DNA of 15,932 nucleotides from an uncultured Lachnospiraceae bacterium (GTDB taxonomy: Bacteria; Bacillota; Clostridia; Lachnospirales; Lachnospiraceae): assembly GCA_910578885.1 (NCBI GenBank), contig CAJTSH010000055.1, positions 1 through 15,932 of the forward strand. The letters are read 5' to 3'. Each line of letters begins with the position of its first letter. Position 1 is the first letter of the stretch. Positions 1 to 7,529 of the stretch are shown one piece after another. The position numbers and the translations under genes were made by a program. The notes beneath the pieces are model-generated. The model was not told the DNA's origin, did no database searches, and worked only from the letters and a program-made list of their open reading frames with translations.

Positions 1-15
1 TTGTTAAAGAAAAAT

Positions 16-52
16 GCCGTATTTATGCGGCTTGTGGCGTTTCGCAAACGCC
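16..52. repeat. Two adjacent inverted repeats upstream of the TetR gene
   Basis: Two hairpin-capable palindromes sit side by side. The first pairs 16-21 with 26-31 (GCCGTA/TGCGGC, one G-T wobble, 4-nt loop). The second pairs GGCGTTT at 36-42 with AAACGCC at 46-52 around a 3-nt centre (CGC). Neither is followed by a T tract, so they do not look like intrinsic terminators. Lying 30-66 bases before the TetR start codon, the second could be an autoregulatory operator. That is inference from position and symmetry only. No convincing -35/-10 pair was found here. Confidence 0.35.
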
Positions 53-81
53 TAATCATTATTATACTAGGAGGTGAAGTT

Positions 82-702
82 TTGGGTAAGAGGCAGATAG
101 CTGCTTTGCAGACAAGAAAGAATGTGATTGCTGCAGCAGATAAGTTAATATCGGAGAAAGGCTTTGAAAATGTGACAATCAGCGATATTGCGGCAGAAGC
201 GGGGGTTGCTATTGGAACCTTTTACACCTATTTCAAGCGAAAGGAAGATGTCGTAGGGGAGATTGCCTATTCAAATTTTGCTGCAATGCAAGAGAAATCG
301 CGTTTATCGGATGGGGATGTTACGGATAAGATTACTTCTTTTCTAACGGATTCTATGCGGTATATTGTCGATACTGGACTTCGTATCGCCCAACAGTGGG
401 TAAAAAATGTGGTAGAACCGCAGGAGGAAGACGGGAAGAAAAAACTGCTATACGATTTTGGGGTGATAAAAGAAATTCTGGAGGATGCCGTTTCAAAGGG
501 TGAACTTTCTAAAGATATGCCGATTGATTGGATACATCAGTGGATTGTTGCTGAATATTACGGTATTGTCAGCTGTTGGTGCATCATGGACGGGGCGATA
601 GAGCCCACAGAACTTTTGGAAGGTTTTTGCAGAACTATGCTTAAGAATTCACTGGCTTGCTATGTGCAGCTAAAGAGTGAAATTCCCGGAGAAAAGAGAT
701 AA
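82..702 (+). CDS. TetR/AcrR-family transcriptional regulator
   Basis: A DNA-binding repressor-type protein of about 206 residues, the usual TetR length. I place the start at the TTG at 82 because an AGGAGGTGA ribosome binding site lies at 69-77, just before it. The open frame continues upstream to base 1, but those extra 27 residues precede the ribosome binding site and do not look like family sequence. Residues about 10-53 form the TetR DNA-binding domain: helix 1 (RKNVIAAADKLISEKGF), then the helix-turn-helix with DIAAEAGVAIGTFYTYF, which matches the family signature, followed by K-x-D-V. The C-terminal half is helical and divergent, as expected of a ligand-binding and dimerisation domain, so the inducer cannot be read. 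Its target is unknown. The broken NTF2-like gene starts 83 bases downstream, and the upstream neighbour lies outside the window. Sure of family, unsure of role. Confidence 0.88.
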   Translation: MGKRQIAALQTRKNVIAAADKLISEKGFENVTISDIAAEAGVAIGTFYTYFKRKEDVVGEIAYSNFAAMQEKSRLSDGDVTDKITSFLTDSMRYIVDTGLRIAQQWVKNVVEPQEEDGKKKLLYDFGVIKEILEDAVSKGELSKDMPIDWIHQWIVAEYYGIVSCWCIMDGAIEPTELLEGFCRTMLKNSLACYVQLKSEIPGEKR

Positions 703-785
703 TAATTTTGTATGGATTGATTTATTATAGAAACAGACGATAAGAGAAATAAAATAGCAAATAAAGAAATTTTAGGATAACAAGG

Positions 786-1148
786 ATGAAAGAAAAGGTA
801 TTGGAGGCTTCAAAGAAATTTTGGACGGCGATGGAACAAGCAGATGAAGAAGGTATGAGAGCTGTCGCCGATCCGGACTGTACATTTGTCCACATTGGAA
901 TAACCTGCAAGCTGGACAAGGAAATCAGTTTTTATACAGATAAAATCTTTGTTCCGACAGAACTGAAATTCAATGGTCAGACGGTTGACATATTTGATAA
1001 TACGGCTGTTGTCATCACTGACTGAAATTATGGACTGCTGCTGGACGGCAAACCGACCACACATCATTTTGCGGTAACGGAAGTATTTGTTAACAGAGCC
1101 GATGGCTGGAAACTTGTATCATTTTCTTTTACAGCGCTGGTATATTGA
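786..1148 (+). pseudogene. NTF2-like (SnoaL/DUF4440-type) small protein, interrupted by an in-frame TGA
   Basis: The ATG at 786 follows AGGA at 774-777. The frame runs 79 codons to a TGA at 1023-1025, then continues open in the same frame for 40 more codons to a TGA at 1146-1148. The first part (an N-terminal helix with FWTAMEQAD, then DPDCTFVHIG, then a strand ending DNTAVVITD) and the second part (YGLLLDGKPTTHHFAV, then VTEVFVNRADGWKLVSFS) together give about 120 residues in the helix-plus-curved-sheet order of NTF2-like/DUF4440 proteins. The DGWKLVSFSFT ending is typical of that fold. The stop falls between two core strands, so a product ending there would lose about a third of the domain. 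The simplest reading is a recent nonsense mutation of an intact gene, since the 3' part is not decayed. A sequencing error or UGA recoding remain possible. Function of this family member is unknown. Confidence 0.7.
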
Positions 1149-1155
1149 TTGTTAA

Positions 1156-1178
1156 TAGCCACGCTTTCCGTGTGGCTA
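1156..1178. repeat. 9-bp inverted repeat downstream of the NTF2-like gene
   Basis: TAGCCACGC at 1156-1164 pairs with GTGTGGCTA at 1170-1178 (one G-T wobble) around a 5-nt loop. It begins 7 bases after the last stop of the NTF2-like frame, where a terminator is expected. The following bases (ATGGAATGCG) contain no T tract, so termination would be weak or factor-dependent. The rest of 1179-1270 shows nothing recognisable. Confidence 0.4.
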
Positions 1179-1270
1179 ATGGAATGCGGCAGAAATACAG
1201 AGAATAACACTTTACCCTAGACGGAAGCAATGGAAATTAAATCGGGGAAGTCAATTCTATTTGAAAATTC

Positions 1271-1299
1271 TTGTTTAAACAGAAGTTTTGAAGTATAAT
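1271..1299 (+). promoter_or_regulatory. Sigma-A-type promoter for the hybrid kinase gene
   Basis: A TTGTTT -35 element at 1271-1276 and a perfect TATAAT -10 element at 1294-1299 are separated by 17 bp. The predicted start is near 1306, leaving a 5' leader of about 65 nt. That leader contains a 7-bp inverted repeat, TACAATT at 1323-1329 and AATTGTA at 1343-1349, of unknown role. Confidence 0.75.
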
Positions 1300-1370
1300 C
1301 AAATAGAATGGATCGGACAGTATACAATTATTTAGTCCAATGAATTGTAAAGCATAGGGAGGAAGCGAGT

Positions 1371-4300
1371 ATGTACCGTTGTCATATTCATTTTTATTTC
1401 ATAGGTAAACAGTGCAGAACGTTTGAACTTATAAAGGAAATGACCCCGCTTGAGCAGTTTACACATGAGTTTCTGGAAAGTGAAAAACCAGAGAAAGAGC
1501 TGACGGCTGAGGCGGATGTGATTCTGGCTGACTTACAGGATATGAATGTTAAAGAAGCGCTGCAGACGATTGTTCAGGGCAAGAGGAAAGAAACAGAGCT
1601 TATTGTGCTGGCAGATAAAAATGAGATTATGCTTTTGTCAGACGATTTATCAGAGATAAAGGATATATGGACTTGCCCGATGTCAGATGAGGAAATACGA
1701 TTCCGTTTCTTAAGGTGGCAGCAGTCCTGCAAGCTAAGCAAGGATTTCTGGCAGACGAGTCATTTTTTTGAGAGTACCATTAATAGTGTTCCCAATCTCA
1801 TCTGGTATAAGGACAAAGAGGGCATCCATGAGAAAGTAAATGACAGCTTCTGCAGAACAGTCAATAAAACGAAAGCTCAGGTGGAAGGACGGGGTCATGC
1901 CTATATTTGGGACGTGGAGCATGATGACCCTGCCTGCATAGAATCGGAGCATGAGGTTATGAGTAAGAAACAGACCTGTGTATCCGAGGAGATAATTACG
2001 ACCGGAGAAGGTATGAGAACGCTTACGACATACAAATCTCCCCTGTATGATTTGGATGGAAGCGTAATGGGAACCGTTGGCGTGGCGATTGATGTGACGC
2101 AGGAGCGCGCTTATGAACAGGAAATCATACAAAAGAACCAGACCTTGGAGACGATTTTTACTACGCTGGATTGCGGCGTGATACGTCATACGGTGGATGG
2201 GTCGCGTATTCTTAACATAAACAGGGCTGCGCTTAAGCTTTTGGGATATGAGTCTCAGAAAGAATTGATGGCAGACGGGTTTGACTTGATTGCGAAATCT
2301 GTTATAGATGAGGATAAAGAAAAGCTTCGGGAAAGTATTAGAACATTAAAAAAAGAAGGCGACAGTGTCAGCGTGGAATACCGTGTGAGGCACAAGGATG
2401 GAGAAATACTGCATGTTATGGGGAATATCAAGCTCTTAGAAGAGAATGGAGAACTGTTTTATCAGCGTTTCCTCTTGGATTGTACGGAGCAAAAGCAGCA
2501 GGAAAAAAGAAATGAGCACCGCCATATGGAACTGGTTCAGGCATTGAGCGTAGATTATAGTATTGTCTGTTTCTTTGATCTTGATACAGGCATAGGATTT
2601 CCAATTCGAAGTGATGACAATGGCGGAGATATGTTCTCATCTGTTTTCAACGGGAAGCTGTCATATGAAGAATGCATGAAGCTTTACATACAGAAGTTTG
2701 TACATGAGGATGACAGGGAAATGTTGCAGCAATGGTCTTCTTTAGATAATCTGAAAAAAGGATTGTCGGAAAGTAAGCAGCATCACATGAATTACCGCAT
2801 TTGCAGAGATGAGGAGATAACTTATTTCCAAATGAAGGTGGTACGTGCGGGAACTTGGAATAAGAGCCACGGCATTGTCTTAGGATTTCGCAGCGTAGAT
2901 GAGGAAATCCGAAATGAACTGGAACAGAAAAATCTATTGGAGAATGCGCTTTTACAGGCAAACAGGGCAAGCAAGGCAAAAAGTGTATTTCTTTCTAATA
3001 TGTCGCATGATATCCGTACGCCGATGAATGCAATTGTTGGTTTTACGGCTCTGGCAATTGCGCATAAAGACCGTAAGGAGCGGGTAGAAGAATATCTTAA
3101 TAAGATTATGACATCAGGAAATCATCTGTTGAGCTTAATCAATGATGTTTTGGATATGAGCCGTATTGAAAGCGGAAAGATGCATTTAGAGGAGAAGCCC
3201 TGTAGTCTGCCGGATATTCTGCATGGATTGCGTAATATTCTGCAGGCAGATGTCCATGCAAAGCAGCTCGAGCTGTATATTGATGCCGTAGACGTCCAGA
3301 ATGAGATGATTTATTGTGATAAACTTCGTTTGAATCAGGTGCTTTTGAATCTGCTCAGCAATGCTGTAAAATATACTGGTGCGGGCGGAATCGTAAGTAT
3401 GCGGATTACGGAAAAAGCCGGTGCGCCGGAAGGCTATGCAACCTATGAATTCTTAATCCGGGATACCGGCATCGGTATGAGCGAGGAATTTGTAACGCAT
3501 ATCTTTGAGCCGTTTGAGAGAGAAAAAAGCAGTACGACCAGCGGTATTCAGGGAACCGGTCTTGGGATGGCGATTACGAAGAATATTGTGGATATGATGA
3601 ACGGAATTATTGAGGTAAAGAGTCGGCAGGGAGTAGGTACAGAGGTTCGTGTTGCCTTTACTTTCCGCCTGAATGCCGCCGCAAAGGAGCCGCAGGATAT
3701 ACCGAAATTGAAGAACTGCAGAGCTCTGGTCGTGGATGATGATTTTAATACTTGTGATAGTGTATCCTATATGCTTGGACAGATCGGTATGCGTGCCGAG
3801 TGGACGTTATCAGGAAAGGAAGCGGTACTGCGGACGCATCAGGCAGTTACGCGAGGGGATAACTATTGCGTATATATCATTGACTGGCTGCTGCCCGATA
3901 TGAATGGTATTGAAGTCACCAGAAGAATTCGAAAAGAAATGGGGGAAGATGTGCCGATTATTGTCCTGACGGCATACGATTGGGCAGATATTGAGGATGA
4001 GGCAATGGAAGCCGGCGTCACCGCATTTTGCAGTAAACCGCTGTTTTTTTCAGAGCTAAGAAATTGCCTGTATTCTATTGTAAATAAGGACGAAGCAGAG
4101 GAAAAGAGCGGCGAGGAATCGGTGGGACAGCGTACAGGACGGATTCTGTTGGCGGAAGATAATGAATTAAATCAGGAAATCGCTGCGGCGATTTTAGAGG
4201 ATGCAGGATTTACCATAGAAATTGCAGGGAATGGACAAATTGCTGTGGATATGCTGAAAAAATCTGAGCCGGGATATTATCAGCTAGTGCTCATGGATGT

Positions 4301-4511
4301 TCGGATGCCGGTGATGAATGGTTATGAAGCGACCAAAGAAATCCGAAATCTGGAAAATAAGGAGCTGTCATCCATTCCGATTCTGGCAATGACTGCTAAC
4401 GCTTTTGAAGAAGATAAGCAAGAGGCGTTGATGGCCGGAATGAACGGTCATTTGGCAAAGCCGATTGATATAGAAGTCCTGTTTGATGCCTTGAATAAGA
4501 TACTGGTCTAA
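1371..4511 (+). CDS. Cytoplasmic multi-PAS hybrid histidine kinase with two C-terminal receivers
   Basis: A sensor kinase of 1046 residues with no transmembrane segment or signal peptide, so probably a cytoplasmic sensor. The ATG at 1371 follows AGGGAGGA at 1356-1363. Residues about 1-115 resemble a degenerate receiver: a VILAD strand ends at Asp54, but the usual lysine of strand 5 is replaced (TCP at 101-103 instead of TKP). PAS-like regions span about 132-244, 255-375 and 384-510. The kinase core has the H box SHDIRTP with phosphoaccepting His546, the N box NLLSNAVKY with Asn664, the G1 box DTGIGM at 698-703 and the G2 box GTGLGM from 728. Receiver one has VVDDD, Asp838 in IIDWLLPDMNG and a CSKP lysine motif. 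Receiver two has AEDN, Asp976 in LMDVRMPVMNG and an AKP motif. There is no HPt domain, so phosphotransfer would need a separate partner. The ligand is unknown. Promoter at 1271-1299 and terminator at 4579-4617 make it a single-gene unit. Confidence 0.93.
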   Translation: MYRCHIHFYFIGKQCRTFELIKEMTPLEQFTHEFLESEKPEKELTAEADVILADLQDMNVKEALQTIVQGKRKETELIVLADKNEIMLLSDDLSEIKDIWTCPMSDEEIRFRFLRWQQSCKLSKDFWQTSHFFESTINSVPNLIWYKDKEGIHEKVNDSFCRTVNKTKAQVEGRGHAYIWDVEHDDPACIESEHEVMSKKQTCVSEEIITTGEGMRTLTTYKSPLYDLDGSVMGTVGVAIDVTQERAYEQEIIQKNQTLETIFTTLDCGVIRHTVDGSRILNINRAALKLLGYESQKELMADGFDLIAKSVIDEDKEKLRESIRTLKKEGDSVSVEYRVRHKDGEILHVMGNIKLLEENGELFYQRFLLDCTEQKQQEKRNEHRHMELVQALSVDYSIVCFFDLDTGIGFPIRSDDNGGDMFSSVFNGKLSYEECMKLYIQKFVHEDDREMLQQWSSLDNLKKGLSESKQHHMNYRICRDEEITYFQMKVVRAGTWNKSHGIVLGFRSVDEEIRNELEQKNLLENALLQANRASKAKSVFLSNMSHDIRTPMNAIVGFTALAIAHKDRKERVEEYLNKIMTSGNHLLSLINDVLDMSRIESGKMHLEEKPCSLPDILHGLRNILQADVHAKQLELYIDAVDVQNEMIYCDKLRLNQVLLNLLSNAVKYTGAGGIVSMRITEKAGAPEGYATYEFLIRDTGIGMSEEFVTHIFEPFEREKSSTTSGIQGTGLGMAITKNIVDMMNGIIEVKSRQGVGTEVRVAFTFRLNAAAKEPQDIPKLKNCRALVVDDDFNTCDSVSYMLGQIGMRAEWTLSGKEAVLRTHQAVTRGDNYCVYIIDWLLPDMNGIEVTRRIRKEMGEDVPIIVLTAYDWADIEDEAMEAGVTAFCSKPLFFSELRNCLYSIVNKDEAEEKSGEESVGQRTGRILLAEDNELNQEIAAAILEDAGFTIEIAGNGQIAVDMLKKSEPGYYQLVLMDVRMPVMNGYEATKEIRNLENKELSSIPILAMTANAFEEDKQEALMAGMNGHLAKPIDIEVLFDALNKILV

Positions 4512-4578
4512 GACTTGCTTGAATGTGGGCTTATTTATCTACAGCCAGTGTTTGAAACGAAGAAAATGAAATCGTATA

Positions 4579-4617
4579 GAAAGCTGTTGTGAAAAAAGTC
4601 ATAACAGCTTTCTTTTT
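4579..4617 (+). terminator. Rho-independent terminator of the kinase gene
   Basis: A 13-bp stem (4579-4591 with 4600-4612, one G-T pair) with an 8-nt loop at 4592-4599 is followed by TTTTT at 4613-4617. It lies 67 bases after the kinase stop and separates it from the lipase-like gene. Confidence 0.92.
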
Positions 4618-4672
4618 AAGAAAGTAAACAACAAAAAGTGAAGAACATATAAGATATCCCAGAGGAATTTTC

Positions 4673-6025
4673 ATGAAAAAACCGATTCAAGTCATGTTGC
4701 ACATCATAAAAGGCTGTCTGCTCTTTGCAGCAGCAAACAGTTATACAATAATAACCATACTGGGGAATGCCGGTATCCTTCTGCTGTTGCTTCCGTTTTT
4801 TATATATCTGAATTTTATTCCGTCCCTGTTTCACCAGAGATATACAGTGGGGCGGCTCCGTATCTGTGCGAATGGCTGTGAGCTTTTGCGTCTTTTTCTG
4901 TTGTCAACGGTATTTTCGGCGGTATATTTTATTACCGGATGGTGCGGGTACTTACCTTGCGGCGCTGTTACGGAGCGCCCGCTGCTCTGGATTGTAAATA
5001 CTTTAATCGTGATTCTGGTGGAATCCGTTGTGTTCTGGAATGGAATTATCCGAGTCTATCTGGCTTCAGAACAGCTTGGAATCAGATGGCGCATGCTTGG
5101 AATCGTGTGCGGCTGGGTTCCGGTTGTGCATTTGATTGTGCTCTCTTTCCTGATAAAAACAGTGGAAAAAGAAGTTCGTTTGGAAGATGAGAAGATGAAG
5201 TTGAACCAGCGCCGCAAGGAACAGAGAGTCTGTGGGACAAAGTATCCGATTTTGATGGTGCATGGCGTTTTCTTCCGGGATTTCCGCTATCTGAATTACT
5301 GGGGAAGGATTCCGAAAGAGCTTAAGGAGAATGGAGCCGTAATATATTACGGCAATCATCAGTCGGCGGCTTCCGTGGCGGAAAGCGCAAGGGAGCTGAC
5401 AGAACGCATAGAGGAGATTATAGCGGAGACAGGCTGTGAAAAAGTAAATATCATTGCGCATTCAAAAGGAGGGCTTGACAGCCGTTATGCGTTAGCCATA
5501 CTTGGAGCAAATAAATATGTGGCAACGCTTACCACAATCAATACACCGCATCGAGGGTGTGAGTTTGCAGATTATTTACTGTCGAAGATTCCGAAAAAAC
5601 AGCAGGGAATGGTAGCAAGAACCTATAACGCAGTATTGCGCAGATTAGGGGATGCGAATCCTGATTTCCTGACGGCAGTATATGACCTGACGGCCAAGGC
5701 ATGCAGACAGTTCAACGAGACGGTGAAGGATGTGCCGGAGGTTTATTATCAAAGTGTCGGTTCAAAGCTTAACAGAGCATCGAACGGCAGGTTTCCATTG
5801 AATTTTACCTATCGGCTGGTGAACTATTTTGATGGAAAAAATGATGGTCTGGTGGGGGAGGCGTCTTTTCCGTGGGGGCAGAAGTATCGTTTTTTAGAAG
5901 TCAGCGGCGGGCGCGGAATTTCCCACGGAGACATGATTGATCTGAATCGTGAAAATTTTGGCGCTTTCGATGTGCGCGAGTTTTATGTTCAGCTTGTGCA
6001 TGACTTGAAAGAAAGGGGATATTAG
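4673..6025 (+). CDS. Membrane-anchored alpha/beta hydrolase (lipase/esterase-like)
   Basis: A 450-residue protein. The ATG at 4673 is preceded by AGAGGA at 4661-4666. Residues about 1-170 hold several hydrophobic segments (around 12-45, 62-85, 100-125 and 140-163), predicting an N-terminal membrane anchor. A charged linker follows, then an alpha/beta-hydrolase domain from about residue 188, opening with YPILMVHGVFFRD, the HG oxyanion region typical of lipases and PGAP1-like esterases. The nucleophile elbow is IIAHSKGG with Ser264. Candidate acid and histidine are Asp387 or Asp391 (FDGKNDGLV) and His418 (SHGDM). The expected reaction is ester hydrolysis of a lipid or acyl substrate near the membrane; the substrate cannot be told from sequence. 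It stands alone, with a strong terminator before it and a promoter for the next operon after it. No good promoter of its own was recognised in 4618-4672. Family is confident, function only general. Confidence 0.85.
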   Translation: MKKPIQVMLHIIKGCLLFAAANSYTIITILGNAGILLLLLPFFIYLNFIPSLFHQRYTVGRLRICANGCELLRLFLLSTVFSAVYFITGWCGYLPCGAVTERPLLWIVNTLIVILVESVVFWNGIIRVYLASEQLGIRWRMLGIVCGWVPVVHLIVLSFLIKTVEKEVRLEDEKMKLNQRRKEQRVCGTKYPILMVHGVFFRDFRYLNYWGRIPKELKENGAVIYYGNHQSAASVAESARELTERIEEIIAETGCEKVNIIAHSKGGLDSRYALAILGANKYVATLTTINTPHRGCEFADYLLSKIPKKQQGMVARTYNAVLRRLGDANPDFLTAVYDLTAKACRQFNETVKDVPEVYYQSVGSKLNRASNGRFPLNFTYRLVNYFDGKNDGLVGEASFPWGQKYRFLEVSGGRGISHGDMIDLNRENFGAFDVREFYVQLVHDLKERGY

Positions 6026-6041
6026 AGAACCGTGGAAGCGG

Positions 6042-6085
6042 TTGACAAAGTGGAAATCCATGTCATAATAAAACATAGTCATAAT
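6042..6085 (+). promoter_or_regulatory. Promoter of the MATE/SpeE-like operon, with a direct repeat
   Basis: A consensus TTGACA at 6042-6047 and CATAAT at 6064-6069 are separated by 16 bp, predicting a start near 6076. The octamer GTCATAAT occurs at 6062-6069, overlapping the -10 element, and again at 6078-6085. The copies are 16 bases apart, which could be a regulator site or chance in AT-rich DNA. Confidence 0.72.
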
Positions 6086-6119
6086 CTGGAATAGTATATA
6101 CCTTTGGAGGAAAGTATAG

Positions 6120-7490
6120 ATGAAAGTGAAGACAGACTTATTAAAGGGGAGTATTGCAAAGGCGTTAGTGCTTTTTATGATACCGCTTTTGATTTCAAGG
6201 ATTTTCCAGCAGTTATATAATACCGTAGATACAATGATTGTGGGGAATTATCTCGGAGATGAGGCGTTGGCGGCGATGGGTTCAAGTTCCGCAGTGTATG
6301 AGCTTTTGGTGGGATTTTCTCTGGGCGTTGGGAACGGTCTTGGGATTGTTACGGCGAGGAGCTTTGGAACAGGGGATACAACCCTCCTAAAACGTTCTGT
6401 TGCGGGTGCGCTGGTGATTGGTGCGGGAATCACTGCAATAATCATGCTGCTTTCCAGAGTTTTTCTGATGCCTTTGCTTCGTTTGCTGAATACGCCGGTG
6501 GAGATTATACAGGATTCTTATTCGTATGTTTCGACCCTGACGCTGTTTGTCGGAGTAATGTTTGCCTACAATCTCTTTGCGGGATTGCTGCGGGCGATTG
6601 GGAACAGTGTTATGCCGCTTATCTTCCTTGTAATGTCGGCAACGCTGAATATTGTTTTGGATATCCTGTTTATTACGAGATTTTCGATGGGGATTCAGGG
6701 GGCGGCAGTGGCAACTGTGGCGGCCCAGGCGATATCTGCTATACTTTGCCTGGTATACATTGTAATAAAATGCCAGATTCTGATTCCTTCTAAGGAGCAT
6801 TTCAGGTTTGATAAAGATTTATATAAAGAGCAGCTGGGACAAGGATTTTCTATGGGCTTTATGAGCGCTATCGTATCTACGGGAACAGTGATTTTACAGT
6901 CTGCGATCAATGGGCTGGGATATCTGACGATTGCCGGACATACGGCGGCAAGAAAGCTGAACAGCTTTTGCATGATGCCGTTTTCGACAATCGGAATGGC
7001 GCTTTCTACGTTTGTATCGCAGAACCGCGGGGCAGATCAGGGAGAGCGGATTCGCAAAGGGGTTTTCTTTGCAAATATGCTTTCGCTGGTTATGGGTGGG
7101 ATTTTGATGGTAATCCTATATCCCTTTGCACCGTTTTTGGTAAAAGCAATCTCCGGTTCCGATGAGCAGGTGGTATTGGACATCGGAGCCTGGTATATGA
7201 GGCTGAACGCGCCGTTCTATGCTGCGCTGGGAGTTTTATTTAACCTGCGCAATTCCTTGCAGGGGCTTGGACGGAAGCTGATTCCTTTGGTATCAAGCGT
7301 CATTGAATTTGCAGGAAAGATTTTATTTGTAATTCTGATTATACCAAAGACCGGCTATTTTGGAGTCATTATCTGTGAGCCTGTGATTTGGTGTCTGATG
7401 TGCATACAGCTTTTGTATTCTTTTTATCATAACCCTTATATCCGCCGGTTCGGAAGGAAGGAAAAGAAGAAAGCGGAGGTTATTGGGTAG
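6120..7490 (+). CDS. MATE family multidrug/metabolite exporter (first copy)
   Basis: A 456-residue integral membrane protein, typical MATE length, with about 12 hydrophobic helices. The ATG at 6120 follows GGAGGA at 6106-6111. The N-terminal region (LVLFMIPLLISRIFQQLYNTVDTMIVG, positions about 16-42) is the classic MATE first helix with the Q-x-x-Y-N-x-V-D-x-x-x-V-G pattern, and the pseudo-twofold repeat restarts near residue 240. MATE proteins export cationic drugs or metabolites in exchange for H+ or Na+; the substrate here is not predictable. It leads a set with a second MATE gene 39 bases downstream and a SpeE-like gene after that, and has its own promoter at 6042-6069. Nothing is truncated. 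Confidence 0.93.
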   Translation: MKVKTDLLKGSIAKALVLFMIPLLISRIFQQLYNTVDTMIVGNYLGDEALAAMGSSSAVYELLVGFSLGVGNGLGIVTARSFGTGDTTLLKRSVAGALVIGAGITAIIMLLSRVFLMPLLRLLNTPVEIIQDSYSYVSTLTLFVGVMFAYNLFAGLLRAIGNSVMPLIFLVMSATLNIVLDILFITRFSMGIQGAAVATVAAQAISAILCLVYIVIKCQILIPSKEHFRFDKDLYKEQLGQGFSMGFMSAIVSTGTVILQSAINGLGYLTIAGHTAARKLNSFCMMPFSTIGMALSTFVSQNRGADQGERIRKGVFFANMLSLVMGGILMVILYPFAPFLVKAISGSDEQVVLDIGAWYMRLNAPFYAALGVLFNLRNSLQGLGRKLIPLVSSVIEFAGKILFVILIIPKTGYFGVIICEPVIWCLMCIQLLYSFYHNPYIRRFGRKEKKKAEVIG

Positions 7491-7529
7491 CAGAACAGCT
7501 GATAAATTGGAAAGGTGGGAATAAGAAAG

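Noticed and set aside
1023..1065. Selenocysteine insertion at the in-frame TGA of the NTF2-like gene
   Set aside because: Only weak, interrupted pairing (TGG...CCA) is visible after the TGA and nothing with the apical loop expected of a bacterial SECIS. A nonsense mutation is simpler.
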